From Treponema sp. (GTDB taxonomy: Bacteria > Spirochaetota > Spirochaetia > Treponematales > Treponemataceae): 22,537 nucleotides of DNA. Position 1 is the stretch's first letter; each line of letters begins with the position of its first letter. Where the stretch lies: NCBI GenBank assembly GCA_024691105.1, contig JAILNY010000181.1:1-22537 (forward strand), written 5' to 3'. Below the pieces are notes generated by a model, which saw only the letters and a list, made by a program, of their open reading frames with translations, ran no database searches and was not told where the DNA came from. This document shows positions 1-8,436 of the stretch, one piece after another. A program made the translations under genes and the position numbers.

Positions 1-7
1 GAGAATT

Positions 8-1279
8 ATGGATTTAAATGATTTAAGGCTTAAAGCATATAAAGCAGCAGCATCGGATCCTAAAACGGAATCAACAAAAAAAACACGCGCATCTGAAGCA
101 ACGCGCGCATCTGTAACGCCGACTCGCGCATCTGAAGCAACGCGTGCATCTGTAACGCCGACTCGCGCATCTGAATCAACACGCGCATCTGTAACGCCGA
201 CTCGTGCAAAGTCGGACTTTGTCCCGGACCCGCAGGTTAAAGCCGCCGCCGAAATACTTACAAAGGGCGGCCTCTTAAAAGTACCTGCCTCAAAAGACGA
301 CGCCTACCGTCGTGTTGCAAAGTTTTTAATTTTAATCGGCGTAGATCAGGCCGCCCTGGTATTAAAACATTTGTCCCAGGAAGAAACCGAAAAAATTATC
401 CCTGAAATTACCGCTGTCCGTACAATAGACCCGGACGAAGCGCTTGCAATCTTAGAAGAATTTAATTCTCTTATTGACCGCGTAAAAGAAGGCGGCGGCG
501 CCCATACTGCAATGAACATCCTTGAAAAAGCGTTCGGGCAGTCGCGCGCTCAGGATTTAATGAACCGCCTCAATATCGAAAAAGAGAACAAGCCTTTTGA
601 ATACCTTGCTGACAAAGAACCGGAACGTATCTTAGAGCTTCTCAAAGATGAATCCAATAATGCGCGCGCTTTAGTTCTTTCTTATGTTCCGCCAAAAAAA
701 GCGGCCGCTGTTATTAACATGCTTTCTTCTCAGGATAAAAAAGAAGTTATCGTAAACCTTGCGCATACAAAAAAAATTACACCAGAAGTATTGGCGCGCG
801 TTGATAAAGTCATTCACGAAAAATCTCTCAAACAGATTGATGTTAAGACAAATTCAATTGATGGAACAGGAGTTCTTGCAGAGATTCTTAAAAAGATGGA
901 CTTTAAATCGGAACAGGATATTATTTCAAGCCTGCGAGAGTCAGATCCATCTTTGGGCGAAGACTTACAGTCGCGCCTTTTTACGACAGACGATGTGCTT
1001 AACAGCGATGACCGCTTTATTCAGGAATATCTTCGCGAGCTTACGGATGTTGATATTGCATATCTTATCGCAGGCAAAAGCGAAGACTTTAGACAAAAGA
1101 TTTTTGGCAACATGTCTACCGGTCGCGCTGATACAATCCTTGAGGAAGAGCAGGTTAGAAAACCAATGTTAAAAAAAGACTGCGACAAAATTACAAAAGA
1201 ATTTTATTCACATCTTCGCCACGCATGGGAAGATGGAAAATTAATTATACATGGAAGAGATGATGAAGAATACGTATAA
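8..1279 (+). CDS. Divergent FliG paralogue (FliG1-like flagellar switch protein)
   Basis: 423 aa. Residues about 75-423 align by eye with FliG, the rotor protein that joins the MS-ring to the C-ring and meets the stator. An N-terminal domain lies at about 75-160, a middle domain at 195-260 and a C-terminal domain at 285-423. The C-terminal domain keeps the torque-helix pattern (DDRFIQEYLREL, residues 334-345) and the NMSTGRAD segment near 368. The middle domain does not show the usual EHPQ motif; DESN (214-217) stands in its place. Spirochaetes commonly carry two FliG proteins, and this fits the divergent FliG1 type better than the canonical one; that choice is inference. Residues 26-67 are a threonine/arginine/alanine/serine-rich linker made of three 13-residue repeats, which canonical FliG lacks. 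The 3' end overlaps the next gene, implying co-transcription. The ATG lies only 7 nt from the window edge, so its ribosome site is only partly visible. Confidence 0.85.
   Translation: MDLNDLRLKAYKAAASDPKTESTKKTRASEATRASVTPTRASEATRASVTPTRASESTRASVTPTRAKSDFVPDPQVKAAAEILTKGGLLKVPASKDDAYRRVAKFLILIGVDQAALVLKHLSQEETEKIIPEITAVRTIDPDEALAILEEFNSLIDRVKEGGGAHTAMNILEKAFGQSRAQDLMNRLNIEKENKPFEYLADKEPERILELLKDESNNARALVLSYVPPKKAAAVINMLSSQDKKEVIVNLAHTKKITPEVLARVDKVIHEKSLKQIDVKTNSIDGTGVLAEILKKMDFKSEQDIISSLRESDPSLGEDLQSRLFTTDDVLNSDDRFIQEYLRELTDVDIAYLIAGKSEDFRQKIFGNMSTGRADTILEEEQVRKPMLKKDCDKITKEFYSHLRHAWEDGKLIIHGRDDEEYV
83..208 (+). repeat. 39-bp in-frame tandem repeat in the fliG-like gene
   Basis: Three direct copies of a 39-bp unit start at 83, 122 and 161, and a partial fourth (TRA) starts at 200. 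Each encodes TRASEATRASVTP; the third copy has Ser in place of the second Ala. Each unit is itself built from two related TRAS halves. The copies are almost identical at DNA level, which points to recent slippage or expansion. Confidence 0.95.
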
Positions 1280-4277
1280 AGGCTTTGAGCTTATAAGAGA
1301 GACTGATATTCCTGACTGTTCGTCAAAAGGAATTTATTTGCGGCATAAAAAAACTGGTCTTGAAGTTTTTCATCTCCTGAATGATGATAAAGAAAATCTG
1401 TGTTCATTTTGTTTTAGAACACCACCGCTTTGTTCAAACGGGGTTGCTCATATCATGGAGCACTCTGTTTTGTGCGGCTCAGAAAAGTATCCGGTAAAGG
1501 ATCCGTTCATTCATCTTGAAAACCAGTCCTTAAAAACTTTTCTTAATGCGATGACTGGCTGCGATAAGACAATGTATCCTGTCAGCTCTGTTGTTGAAGA
1601 AGATTATTTTAATCTCATGTCAGTTTATGCTGACAGCGTTTTCTTTCCGCATTTAAATAAAGAAGTTTTTTTGCAGGAAGGTCGTCATTTAGAAAAATCG
1701 TCTGACGGAACTTATTCAATTCAGGGTGTTGTTTATAACGAGATGAAGGGATGCTATTCTTCATTTGATTCTGTCTGCGGCGACTTGATTCAAAACTCTA
1801 TTTTACCGGATTCTATTTACCAGCTTGATTCCGGCGGAGATCCGTCTGTAATTCCGGATTTGACTTACGAGCAGTATCTTGCTTTTCATAAAGAAAATTA
1901 TCGTCCTGACAATTGTCTTGTTTTTTTGTACGGAAATATTCCGACCGAAAAGCAGCTTGATTTTTTGCAGAAGGATTTGCTTGATAGAATTGAACAGCGT
2001 CTTGATTTATATCCTGAACAAAAAGTAACACCTCTTGAAAGATTAAAAAAATCAAAGGCCCGCACATTTGATAAAATCAACTGTATAGAGTCTTATGCGC
2101 CAAGCGTGTTAAATCCAAAAAAAGATGAAGATCCGTCTGTTGTAGTTTCGTGGCGTCTTGCAGAAAACTATGACGTAGAAAAATATATCGAAGCAGGTCT
2201 TGTCTCAGAAATCCTTACAGAACATGACGGCTCGCCTTTGACAAAGGCACTGCTTGACTCAGGGCTTGGAACAGAACTTTGCGGTTCTGCCGGCTTTGAT
2301 TCAACTACAAAATATTTATATACATCGTTTGGCTTAAACGGTGTTAAACGAAAAAATATTTCTAAGGTTTATGACCTTGTAATTTCTGTAATTAAAAAAC
2401 TTGCAGACGAAGGAATTCGTCAGGACGACATTGACTGCGCTATTATGGATCTTGAGTTTACGACAAAAGAAGTAGTTCGTCATAACGGACCTTTTTCTCT
2501 TGTTTTGCTGCGCCGCGTCTTAAAGGGATGGATTTATGGAGATGCCCCTGAATCTCATCTTTTAATACAGGCGGCATTTGAGCGCGTAAAAGCAAAAATT
2601 AAAAACGACTCAAATTATCTGCAGAATCTTTTAAAAGAATATTTTCTTGAAAACAACCAGTGCAGCATTGCAGTAATTACTCCAAGTCCGCGTTATGCAG
2701 ATTTAATGCGCGCAAAAGAAAACGAACAGATTGCACATCTTAAAAAAGAGCTTAATGATTCAGAGCTTGCAGAACAGACAGAGGCTTTAAGAAAGTTTCA
2801 GACTATGGACGAGACAGAAGCGCTCAAATGCCTTCCTCATATTAATGCAAGGACAATTTCTTACGATATTCCTCAGATAAAAACCGATATAAGTCTTTTG
2901 CACTATGACGATTCTGATAAAAACAAAGCTGTTCCTCTTGCAGTAAATATTGAAAACACAAACGGAATTGATTACTTTCAGCTTTCGTTCCCGTTTGATA
3001 CTCTTACGCCTGAAGAATACAATTTTGTTTCTCCTTTGATGTATATGCTTACAGAAGTAGGCTGGGGCGGAAAATCATGGGATGAATGTGCAACCATCGT
3101 AAATAAGTATTCAGGAAATTTTTCTTGTTCGACACATACAAGTTCCTGCTCAAATACTTTGCGAGCAAAAGAAATTGAAAAACAGTTTTCAGATTTAAAT
3201 ATAATCGGACGCGACTGGTTTACTGTAAATATAAAAATGCTGCACGAGTCAATGACGCCATGTCTTGATTTTTTTGCTGAATGTGTAAGTACGCCTGATT
3301 TTATGGATTCAAAAAGAATTAAGCTTTTGTTTGATGAATATATGTCGGATTTTGAAAATTCAATTTCTTCTTCCGGACATATTTACATGGCAGCGCGTTC
3401 AAATTATAAAATGAACCGCAGTAAAGCCGTTGATGAACTTATCGGCGGAATTACAAATTTGTTCTTTTTGAGAAAATATAAAAAGGATACAAAAAAACTT
3501 TGTCAGGCCTTGAACTCTGTTGCAAAAAAAATATTTGCGTCTGGTTCAGTTATTCACATTGTTTGTGACGAAAAATCAAGGGAAAGCGCTGTAAAACAGA
3601 TTGAACAGTTTGCAAAAAAACTTAAGCTTTGCATCCCGTGTGTAAAGCCGACAGAGTTTGATGACAACGCATTTATTCAAATGGCTTCTGTTTCTAAAAA
3701 GTTTGACGAGTTTGAAGTATTCCAGAAAAATATCCAGATTGGATTTGCTGCATGTTCTTCAGGCTGTTCATCTTACGGAACAAAAGAAGGCGTTGCAGAA
3801 TCTGTTTATGCGCACTGGCTGTCGACAACTTTGCTTTGGGAAAGAATCCGTACTATCTGTGGTGCTTATGGTGCTAATGCCGGAGTTGATACAGTTGAAC
3901 AGATCTTTTCTGTTTTAACTTACCGCGATCCAAATCCTCTTGAAACACTTAAGCAGGTAGAAGAATGCCTTAGACTTGGCGCTGAAAAATCGTTTACCGA
4001 AGACGAAGTTCAAAAGGCAATTACGGGCCGCTTTAGTTCTGAGCTAAAACCGCGGACTCCAAAGGCCAACGGTATGATGGGTTACGAGCGCCTTTTATAC
4101 TGTATTTCTCAGGATGATGTAAATGACAGAATAAACCGAATTCTTACAATTACGCCACAAGATATGCACGAAGCGGCAAAGCGGCTTTACGATAATTTTA
4201 ATCAGTCTGCTTTTAAGGCTGCACTTGTACCAAAAATTTGTAAAATTGCTGGTAAAATCGCAAAAGTTGAATTATAA
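1263..4277 (+). CDS. M16C zinc metallopeptidase (PreP/falcilysin-like)
   Basis: About 1004 aa, the usual length for the single-chain M16C clamshell peptidases (presequence protease type), which degrade short unstructured peptides. The inverted zinc motif HxxEH is HIMEH (residues 67-71 counted from the upstream ATG at 1251), followed by the family-typical HSVLCGSEKYPVKDPF. The third zinc ligand fits E164 in VVYNEMKG. The second half carries the M16C-associated and inactive M16 domains that close the chamber. No signal peptide is seen, so a cytoplasmic site is likely. The gene overlaps the end of the fliG-like gene. Starts at 1251, 1260 and 1263 are possible. GGAAGAG at 1253-1259 favours 1263 or 1260, while 1251 has no ribosome site in front of it. 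A role in peptide recycling is inferred from the family. Confidence 0.93.
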   Translation: MKNTYKGFELIRETDIPDCSSKGIYLRHKKTGLEVFHLLNDDKENLCSFCFRTPPLCSNGVAHIMEHSVLCGSEKYPVKDPFIHLENQSLKTFLNAMTGCDKTMYPVSSVVEEDYFNLMSVYADSVFFPHLNKEVFLQEGRHLEKSSDGTYSIQGVVYNEMKGCYSSFDSVCGDLIQNSILPDSIYQLDSGGDPSVIPDLTYEQYLAFHKENYRPDNCLVFLYGNIPTEKQLDFLQKDLLDRIEQRLDLYPEQKVTPLERLKKSKARTFDKINCIESYAPSVLNPKKDEDPSVVVSWRLAENYDVEKYIEAGLVSEILTEHDGSPLTKALLDSGLGTELCGSAGFDSTTKYLYTSFGLNGVKRKNISKVYDLVISVIKKLADEGIRQDDIDCAIMDLEFTTKEVVRHNGPFSLVLLRRVLKGWIYGDAPESHLLIQAAFERVKAKIKNDSNYLQNLLKEYFLENNQCSIAVITPSPRYADLMRAKENEQIAHLKKELNDSELAEQTEALRKFQTMDETEALKCLPHINARTISYDIPQIKTDISLLHYDDSDKNKAVPLAVNIENTNGIDYFQLSFPFDTLTPEEYNFVSPLMYMLTEVGWGGKSWDECATIVNKYSGNFSCSTHTSSCSNTLRAKEIEKQFSDLNIIGRDWFTVNIKMLHESMTPCLDFFAECVSTPDFMDSKRIKLLFDEYMSDFENSISSSGHIYMAARSNYKMNRSKAVDELIGGITNLFFLRKYKKDTKKLCQALNSVAKKIFASGSVIHIVCDEKSRESAVKQIEQFAKKLKLCIPCVKPTEFDDNAFIQMASVSKKFDEFEVFQKNIQIGFAACSSGCSSYGTKEGVAESVYAHWLSTTLLWERIRTICGAYGANAGVDTVEQIFSVLTYRDPNPLETLKQVEECLRLGAEKSFTEDEVQKAITGRFSSELKPRTPKANGMMGYERLLYCISQDDVNDRINRILTITPQDMHEAAKRLYDNFNQSAFKAALVPKICKIAGKIAKVEL

Positions 4278-4297
4278 TATAGAGATGAGGTAGTTTT

Positions 4298-4513
4298 ATG
4301 GACAAGCAGATGCAAAAGTGCATTGAAATTATGCGAAATTTGGTTTCAGATATTCAGGGTGCTCCATATCCTGGAGAAGAAGTAAAGCCCGAATTATATT
4401 CAATCTGGTATGAACATGTACAGAGAGATGCAGTTAATGCATTTGAATTTCTGGATGAGCATTTTCCGGATAAGAGTGAAATTACAAAAACTATAGATAA
4501 AATCTTTAAATAG
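4298..4513 (+). CDS. Small hypothetical protein, 71 aa
   Basis: Not recognised. It is an acidic 71-aa protein with no signal peptide, membrane segment or cysteine motif beyond a single Cys. Its composition suggests a mostly helical protein, with WYEHVQRDAVNAFEFLDEHF in the middle. The start is well supported by GATGAGG ending about 7 nt before the ATG. It lies 20 bp after the M16C peptidase gene and 61 bp before the next gene on the same strand, so it probably belongs to that transcript. The clean ribosome site and operon-like spacing make it a believable gene despite its size. No function is proposed. Confidence 0.7.
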   Translation: MDKQMQKCIEIMRNLVSDIQGAPYPGEEVKPELYSIWYEHVQRDAVNAFEFLDEHFPDKSEITKTIDKIFK

Positions 4514-4574
4514 ACTAAAATCATATACTGAAATTGCCGATATAAATACTGAAGTCTTTTAAAAGGATTACGGT

Positions 4575-5735
4575 ATGGCAATTTCAAAAGCGACTATTAA
4601 AAAAAATGGATATAAATTAAAGGGTGCGTTGCGCAAAAACGGCCTTGACTGCTGGAGGTATTTTTTTAATGCCCGCAGTGTAAAAACAGGAAAAGAAGAT
4701 TCTTTTTTTATAGAACTTCTTATCGAAAATCCGGCAGTTTCTCCGGATGAATTTGTCCTGATTCAAAAATCACGTCCAAAAATTGAAGCAGAAGATTTAC
4801 AGGCAGCTCTTGTTGGTAATCTGGATTCAAAAAATCAGAGCGCAGAAGAAACGGTTGTGCCATCATTTGTTGCTGTCAGAGCAGGAATTTACGGCGATGA
4901 ACGCAGACAGATAAACTGCTTTTATCCTGCGAAAGATTTGATAATCGACAAAAAACGCTTTTGTATTGAAATTGCAAATAATTTTTTTACAGATGACACG
5001 TTAAACGGAAGTCTTACCTGTTCAAAAGCAGATTCTGTAAAGTATCCTGAATATATGAGCCAAAGCGGTTCCATTCAATGGAACATTCACTATGAGCGTA
5101 AGACGGACTTTCCTGAAATTTCTGATCCTGATGAAATTAACTGGCTACCATCTGGAGTTGATTGTATTTACTCCGGCCGCATTGTTATCGACCAGGAAGA
5201 ATATGCGGTTTCTCCAAAAAATGGTTTTGGTTACTGCGATAAGTCATGGGGAAAAACACTTCCTGTTCCATTTTATCATTTAAGTTCAAACAAACTTACA
5301 AGCCTTTTTTCGGGCAAGCTTATAGAAGATGCATGCTTTGTTATTCAGGGAAGCTATCAGCAAAAGCTTGCGTTCCTTTGTAAGATTGATGATCAGGAGT
5401 ATAATTTTTCCAGTTCCGGAAAATATAAAAAATACGAAATCGTTTACAATTGTTCTCCTGTTCCCGGCGAAGAAGCTGAAGAACAGCTTCATTGGACTGT
5501 AAGTATTCATAATAAAACTTATGTCTGTGATATAGATGTTTTCTGCTCGGCTCAAATGATGATTGTCCGTGATTACGAAATGCCTTTTGGAAATCACAAG
5601 GTTCAAAAAGTTTTAAGCGGCGGTCATGGTACTGGCGAGCTTAGAATTTATAAAAAGATAAAGAAAAATCTTGACCTTATTCACCACGCAAAAATTGAAA
5701 ACTGCGTTTGTGAATTTGGAAATATCGAAGAATAG
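4575..5735 (+). CDS. Tocopherol-cyclase-like / lipocalin-type protein (divergent)
   Basis: 386 aa, no signal peptide. The middle segment GFGYCDKSWGKTLPVPFYHL (residues about 217-236), followed by SSN, resembles the 'GYxEKxWG.xFP...QSN' signature of the tocopherol-cyclase-like family as I recall it. That is a double lipocalin-like beta-barrel fold found in many bacteria that make no tocopherol. The preceding segment (SGSIQWNIHYERKTDF, about 166-181) and the beta-rich remainder fit this. The N-terminal WRYFFNARSVKTGKEDSFFIELLI also matches the way such proteins begin. Here the enzymatic role is unknown; lipid or hydrophobic-ligand binding is inference. AAGGA at 4563-4567 supports the ATG. It reads in the same direction as the 71-aa gene before it and clpB after it. 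It is a distant match, so a spirochaete-specific family remains possible. Confidence 0.55.
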   Translation: MAISKATIKKNGYKLKGALRKNGLDCWRYFFNARSVKTGKEDSFFIELLIENPAVSPDEFVLIQKSRPKIEAEDLQAALVGNLDSKNQSAEETVVPSFVAVRAGIYGDERRQINCFYPAKDLIIDKKRFCIEIANNFFTDDTLNGSLTCSKADSVKYPEYMSQSGSIQWNIHYERKTDFPEISDPDEINWLPSGVDCIYSGRIVIDQEEYAVSPKNGFGYCDKSWGKTLPVPFYHLSSNKLTSLFSGKLIEDACFVIQGSYQQKLAFLCKIDDQEYNFSSSGKYKKYEIVYNCSPVPGEEAEEQLHWTVSIHNKTYVCDIDVFCSAQMMIVRDYEMPFGNHKVQKVLSGGHGTGELRIYKKIKKNLDLIHHAKIENCVCEFGNIEE

Positions 5736-5758
5736 ATTAAATTTAGTCATTTAAAAAC

Positions 5759-5793
5759 TTGCCGATTTTAAAATTCCTGAGTAAATTTATTGT
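5759..5793 (+). promoter_or_regulatory. Putative clpB promoter giving a leaderless mRNA
   Basis: TTGCCG at 5759-5764, a 17-bp spacer and TAAATT at 5782-5787 lie exactly 6 bp ahead of the clpB ATG. A start seven bases after the -10 falls on the A of the ATG. No Shine-Dalgarno sequence lies ahead of the ATG. Each hexamer matches the sigma-70 consensus at 4 of 6 positions. No CIRCE-type inverted repeat was seen. Confidence 0.4.
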
Positions 5794-8400
5794 ATGAATT
5801 ACGATAAATTTACTATTAAAGCTCAGGAAGCTTTACAAGAAGCAAGTTCACTTGCTCAAAAAAACGATCATTCAGAAATTGCTCCGATACATATTCTTTT
5901 AAGTCTTTTGACACAACAGGATGGAATTGTTCCGCCCATTGTAGAATGTGTCGGAGTAAACGCAAATAATCTTGAACGCCAGGCAAAGGATATTCTTTCT
6001 TCTCTGCCTCGTGTCACCGGTAATACTCAGATGTCACTTTCAAGTCAGGGGCAGAAGATTCTTGCCAAGGCCGAAAGTGAAATGGAATTTCTCAAAGATG
6101 AATTTTTATCCTGCGAGCATATTCTTTTGGCATTAACCGAGTCTTCTTCTGAAGCAGGTGAGCTTTTAAAGAAAAACGGCATTACCCGTAACGAAGTATT
6201 AAAGGCTTTAAAAACTGTCCGAGGTAACAGCAAAGTAGATTCTCAGGATCCTGAAAGTTCTATGCGCTCGCTTGAAAAATACTGCCGCGATTTGACAGCC
6301 CTGGCGCGCCAGGACAAAATAGATCCTGTTATCGGCCGTGATGAAGAAATAAGACGAGTGATGCAGGTTTTAAGCCGCCGAACAAAGAATAACCCGGTAT
6401 TAATTGGAGAGCCTGGTGTCGGTAAGACCGCTGTCGTAGAAGGCCTGGCGCGCCGTATTGCAAGCGGTGATGTTCCTGAAAGCCTTAAGGACAAGCGCCT
6501 TTTGTCTCTTGATATGGGTGCCCTTGTTGCGGGTGCTAAATTTCGAGGTGAGTTTGAAGAAAGATTAAAGTCTGTAATTAAAGAAGTGCAGAAAAGCGAC
6601 GGGCACATCATCCTCTTTATTGATGAACTTCATACTATTGTCGGCGCAGGCGGTGCAGAAGGTGGAACTGATGCATCTAATTTATTAAAGCCGGCGCTTG
6701 CCCGCGGCGAGTTAAAGGCAATCGGGGCAACAACCCTCGATGAATACCGTAAGTATATCGAAAAAGATGCGGCCCTTGAACGTCGTTTTCAGCAGGTACT
6801 TTGTAAAGAACCAAGCGTTGAAGATACTATTGCAATCCTGCGTGGACTTCGCGAAAAGTACGAGGTTCATCATGGTGTTCGTATCAACGATGAAGCGCTT
6901 GTTGCTGCGGCTGTTTTGTCAGACAGATATATTACTACTCGCTTTATGCCGGATAAGGCAATCGATCTTGTTGACGAAGCAGCAAGCCGCATTAAGATAG
7001 AGATTGAAAGTCAACCGACTGCTCTTGATCAGGTTGAACGAAAGATAATGCAGCTTTCTATCGAAAAGCAGTCTCTCTCTAAAGAAAATGACAGTGCTTC
7101 TAAAGAGCGGCTTTTAAAGCTTGAACAGGAATTGAAAGAAGAAACTCAAAAGCGCGATGTCATGAAGGCTCAATGGCTTTCTGAAAAAAACAATATTGAC
7201 CGCGTTCGCAACGTAAAAGAAAAACTTGAAAAATCGCGCAGTGACGAAGAGCGCTATACCCGCGAAGGCAATCTTGAAAAAGCCGCAGAATTAAAATACA
7301 GCATCATTCCAGCTCTTGAAAAAGAACTTGAAGAACTTTCAAAATCAGAAGCAGCTTCTAAAGAAGACCTTGGACAGCGCGATGAAACCTCTCTTTTGCG
7401 TCAGGAAGTTACAGAAGAAGACATTGCAAATGTTGTTTCAAGCTGGACAGGAATTCCTGTAAGCAAAATGATGAGTTCTGAAAAGCAAAAGTTTATTGAA
7501 CTTGAAAATGTTTTACACCGGCGTGTTATGGGACAGGACGAAGCGGTACAGGTAGTAAGTGATGCAATCCGCAGAAACAGATCCGGCTTAAGCGATCCTA
7601 ATCGTCCGCTTGGAAGCTTTTTGTTTATTGGTCCTACAGGCGTTGGAAAAACCGAACTTGCAAAGACTCTGGCAGATTTTCTGTTTAATGACGAGCGTGC
7701 CCTTACACGAATTGATATGTCTGAGTATATGGAAAAGTTTAGTGTCTCTCGCCTTATCGGAGCGCCGCCAGGATATGTCGGATACGATGAAGGAGGTCAA
7801 CTGACTGAGGCAGTGCGACGACGGCCGTACAGTGTAATTCTCTTTGACGAAATAGAAAAAGCGCATCCTGATGTGTTTAATATTCTTTTACAGGTTCTTG
7901 ACGACGGCCGTCTTACAGATGGTCAGGGACGCCTTGTTGACTTTAAGAATACCATCATCATTATGACAAGTAATCTCGGAAGCGATCTTATTCTTGAGGC
8001 TGACACAAGCGAAAAACTGGCGGCGCTCAAAGAACCGATCGACAGCCTTTTAAAGACTAAATTCCGTCCTGAGTTTTTAAATCGTATCGACGAAATTGTG
8101 ATGTTCTCGCGCCTTTCTAAAGACTGCATTGAACAGATTGTAAAGGCACAAATTGCACGCGTTCAGTCAAGGGTAGATGATAAACATATTACTTTGTGCG
8201 TTGAACAAAGCGGAATCGACTTTCTTGTAGAAAAAGGATATGATCCAGCTTTTGGTGCGCGCCCTGTAAAACGTGCGATTCAAAATTATCTTGAAAATCC
8301 TCTTGCAAAGATGATGCTTTCGGATAAGATTCGAGAAGGCTCGCGCCTAAAGATTTATAAGGAAAGTGGAGTTGATTCGCTTTCTGTAAAAGTGGAATAA
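5794..8400 (+). CDS. clpB: ClpB disaggregase (Hsp100 ATPase)
   Basis: 868 aa, the normal ClpB length. Hexameric AAA+ disaggregase that works with DnaK/DnaJ/GrpE to pull apart protein aggregates in the cytoplasm. Domains in order: N-terminal Clp repeat domain (1-145); AAA1 with Walker A GEPGVGKT (205-212), Walker B ILFIDE (273-278) and arginine finger region ERRFQQ (329-334); a long coiled-coil middle domain (about 405-525), which separates ClpB from ClpA and ClpX; AAA2 with Walker A GPTGVGKT (613-620), Walker B VILFDE (681-686) and the pore loop GYVGYDEGG; and the C-terminal D2-small domain. All key residues are present. It stands alone between the tocopherol-cyclase-like gene and the convergent rlmJ. 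The ATG has no ribosome site, matching the leaderless promoter noted upstream. Confidence 0.98.
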   Translation: MNYDKFTIKAQEALQEASSLAQKNDHSEIAPIHILLSLLTQQDGIVPPIVECVGVNANNLERQAKDILSSLPRVTGNTQMSLSSQGQKILAKAESEMEFLKDEFLSCEHILLALTESSSEAGELLKKNGITRNEVLKALKTVRGNSKVDSQDPESSMRSLEKYCRDLTALARQDKIDPVIGRDEEIRRVMQVLSRRTKNNPVLIGEPGVGKTAVVEGLARRIASGDVPESLKDKRLLSLDMGALVAGAKFRGEFEERLKSVIKEVQKSDGHIILFIDELHTIVGAGGAEGGTDASNLLKPALARGELKAIGATTLDEYRKYIEKDAALERRFQQVLCKEPSVEDTIAILRGLREKYEVHHGVRINDEALVAAAVLSDRYITTRFMPDKAIDLVDEAASRIKIEIESQPTALDQVERKIMQLSIEKQSLSKENDSASKERLLKLEQELKEETQKRDVMKAQWLSEKNNIDRVRNVKEKLEKSRSDEERYTREGNLEKAAELKYSIIPALEKELEELSKSEAASKEDLGQRDETSLLRQEVTEEDIANVVSSWTGIPVSKMMSSEKQKFIELENVLHRRVMGQDEAVQVVSDAIRRNRSGLSDPNRPLGSFLFIGPTGVGKTELAKTLADFLFNDERALTRIDMSEYMEKFSVSRLIGAPPGYVGYDEGGQLTEAVRRRPYSVILFDEIEKAHPDVFNILLQVLDDGRLTDGQGRLVDFKNTIIIMTSNLGSDLILEADTSEKLAALKEPIDSLLKTKFRPEFLNRIDEIVMFSRLSKDCIEQIVKAQIARVQSRVDDKHITLCVEQSGIDFLVEKGYDPAFGARPVKRAIQNYLENPLAKMMLSDKIREGSRLKIYKESGVDSLSVKVE

Positions 8401-8436
8401 TGCGAGTGCGCGCGGTTAGCACGTTTATTACGCGCT

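Noticed and set aside
83..208. CRISPR or mobile repeat in the fliG-like gene
   Set aside because: The repeat is in frame, has no spacers and encodes a regular peptide linker.
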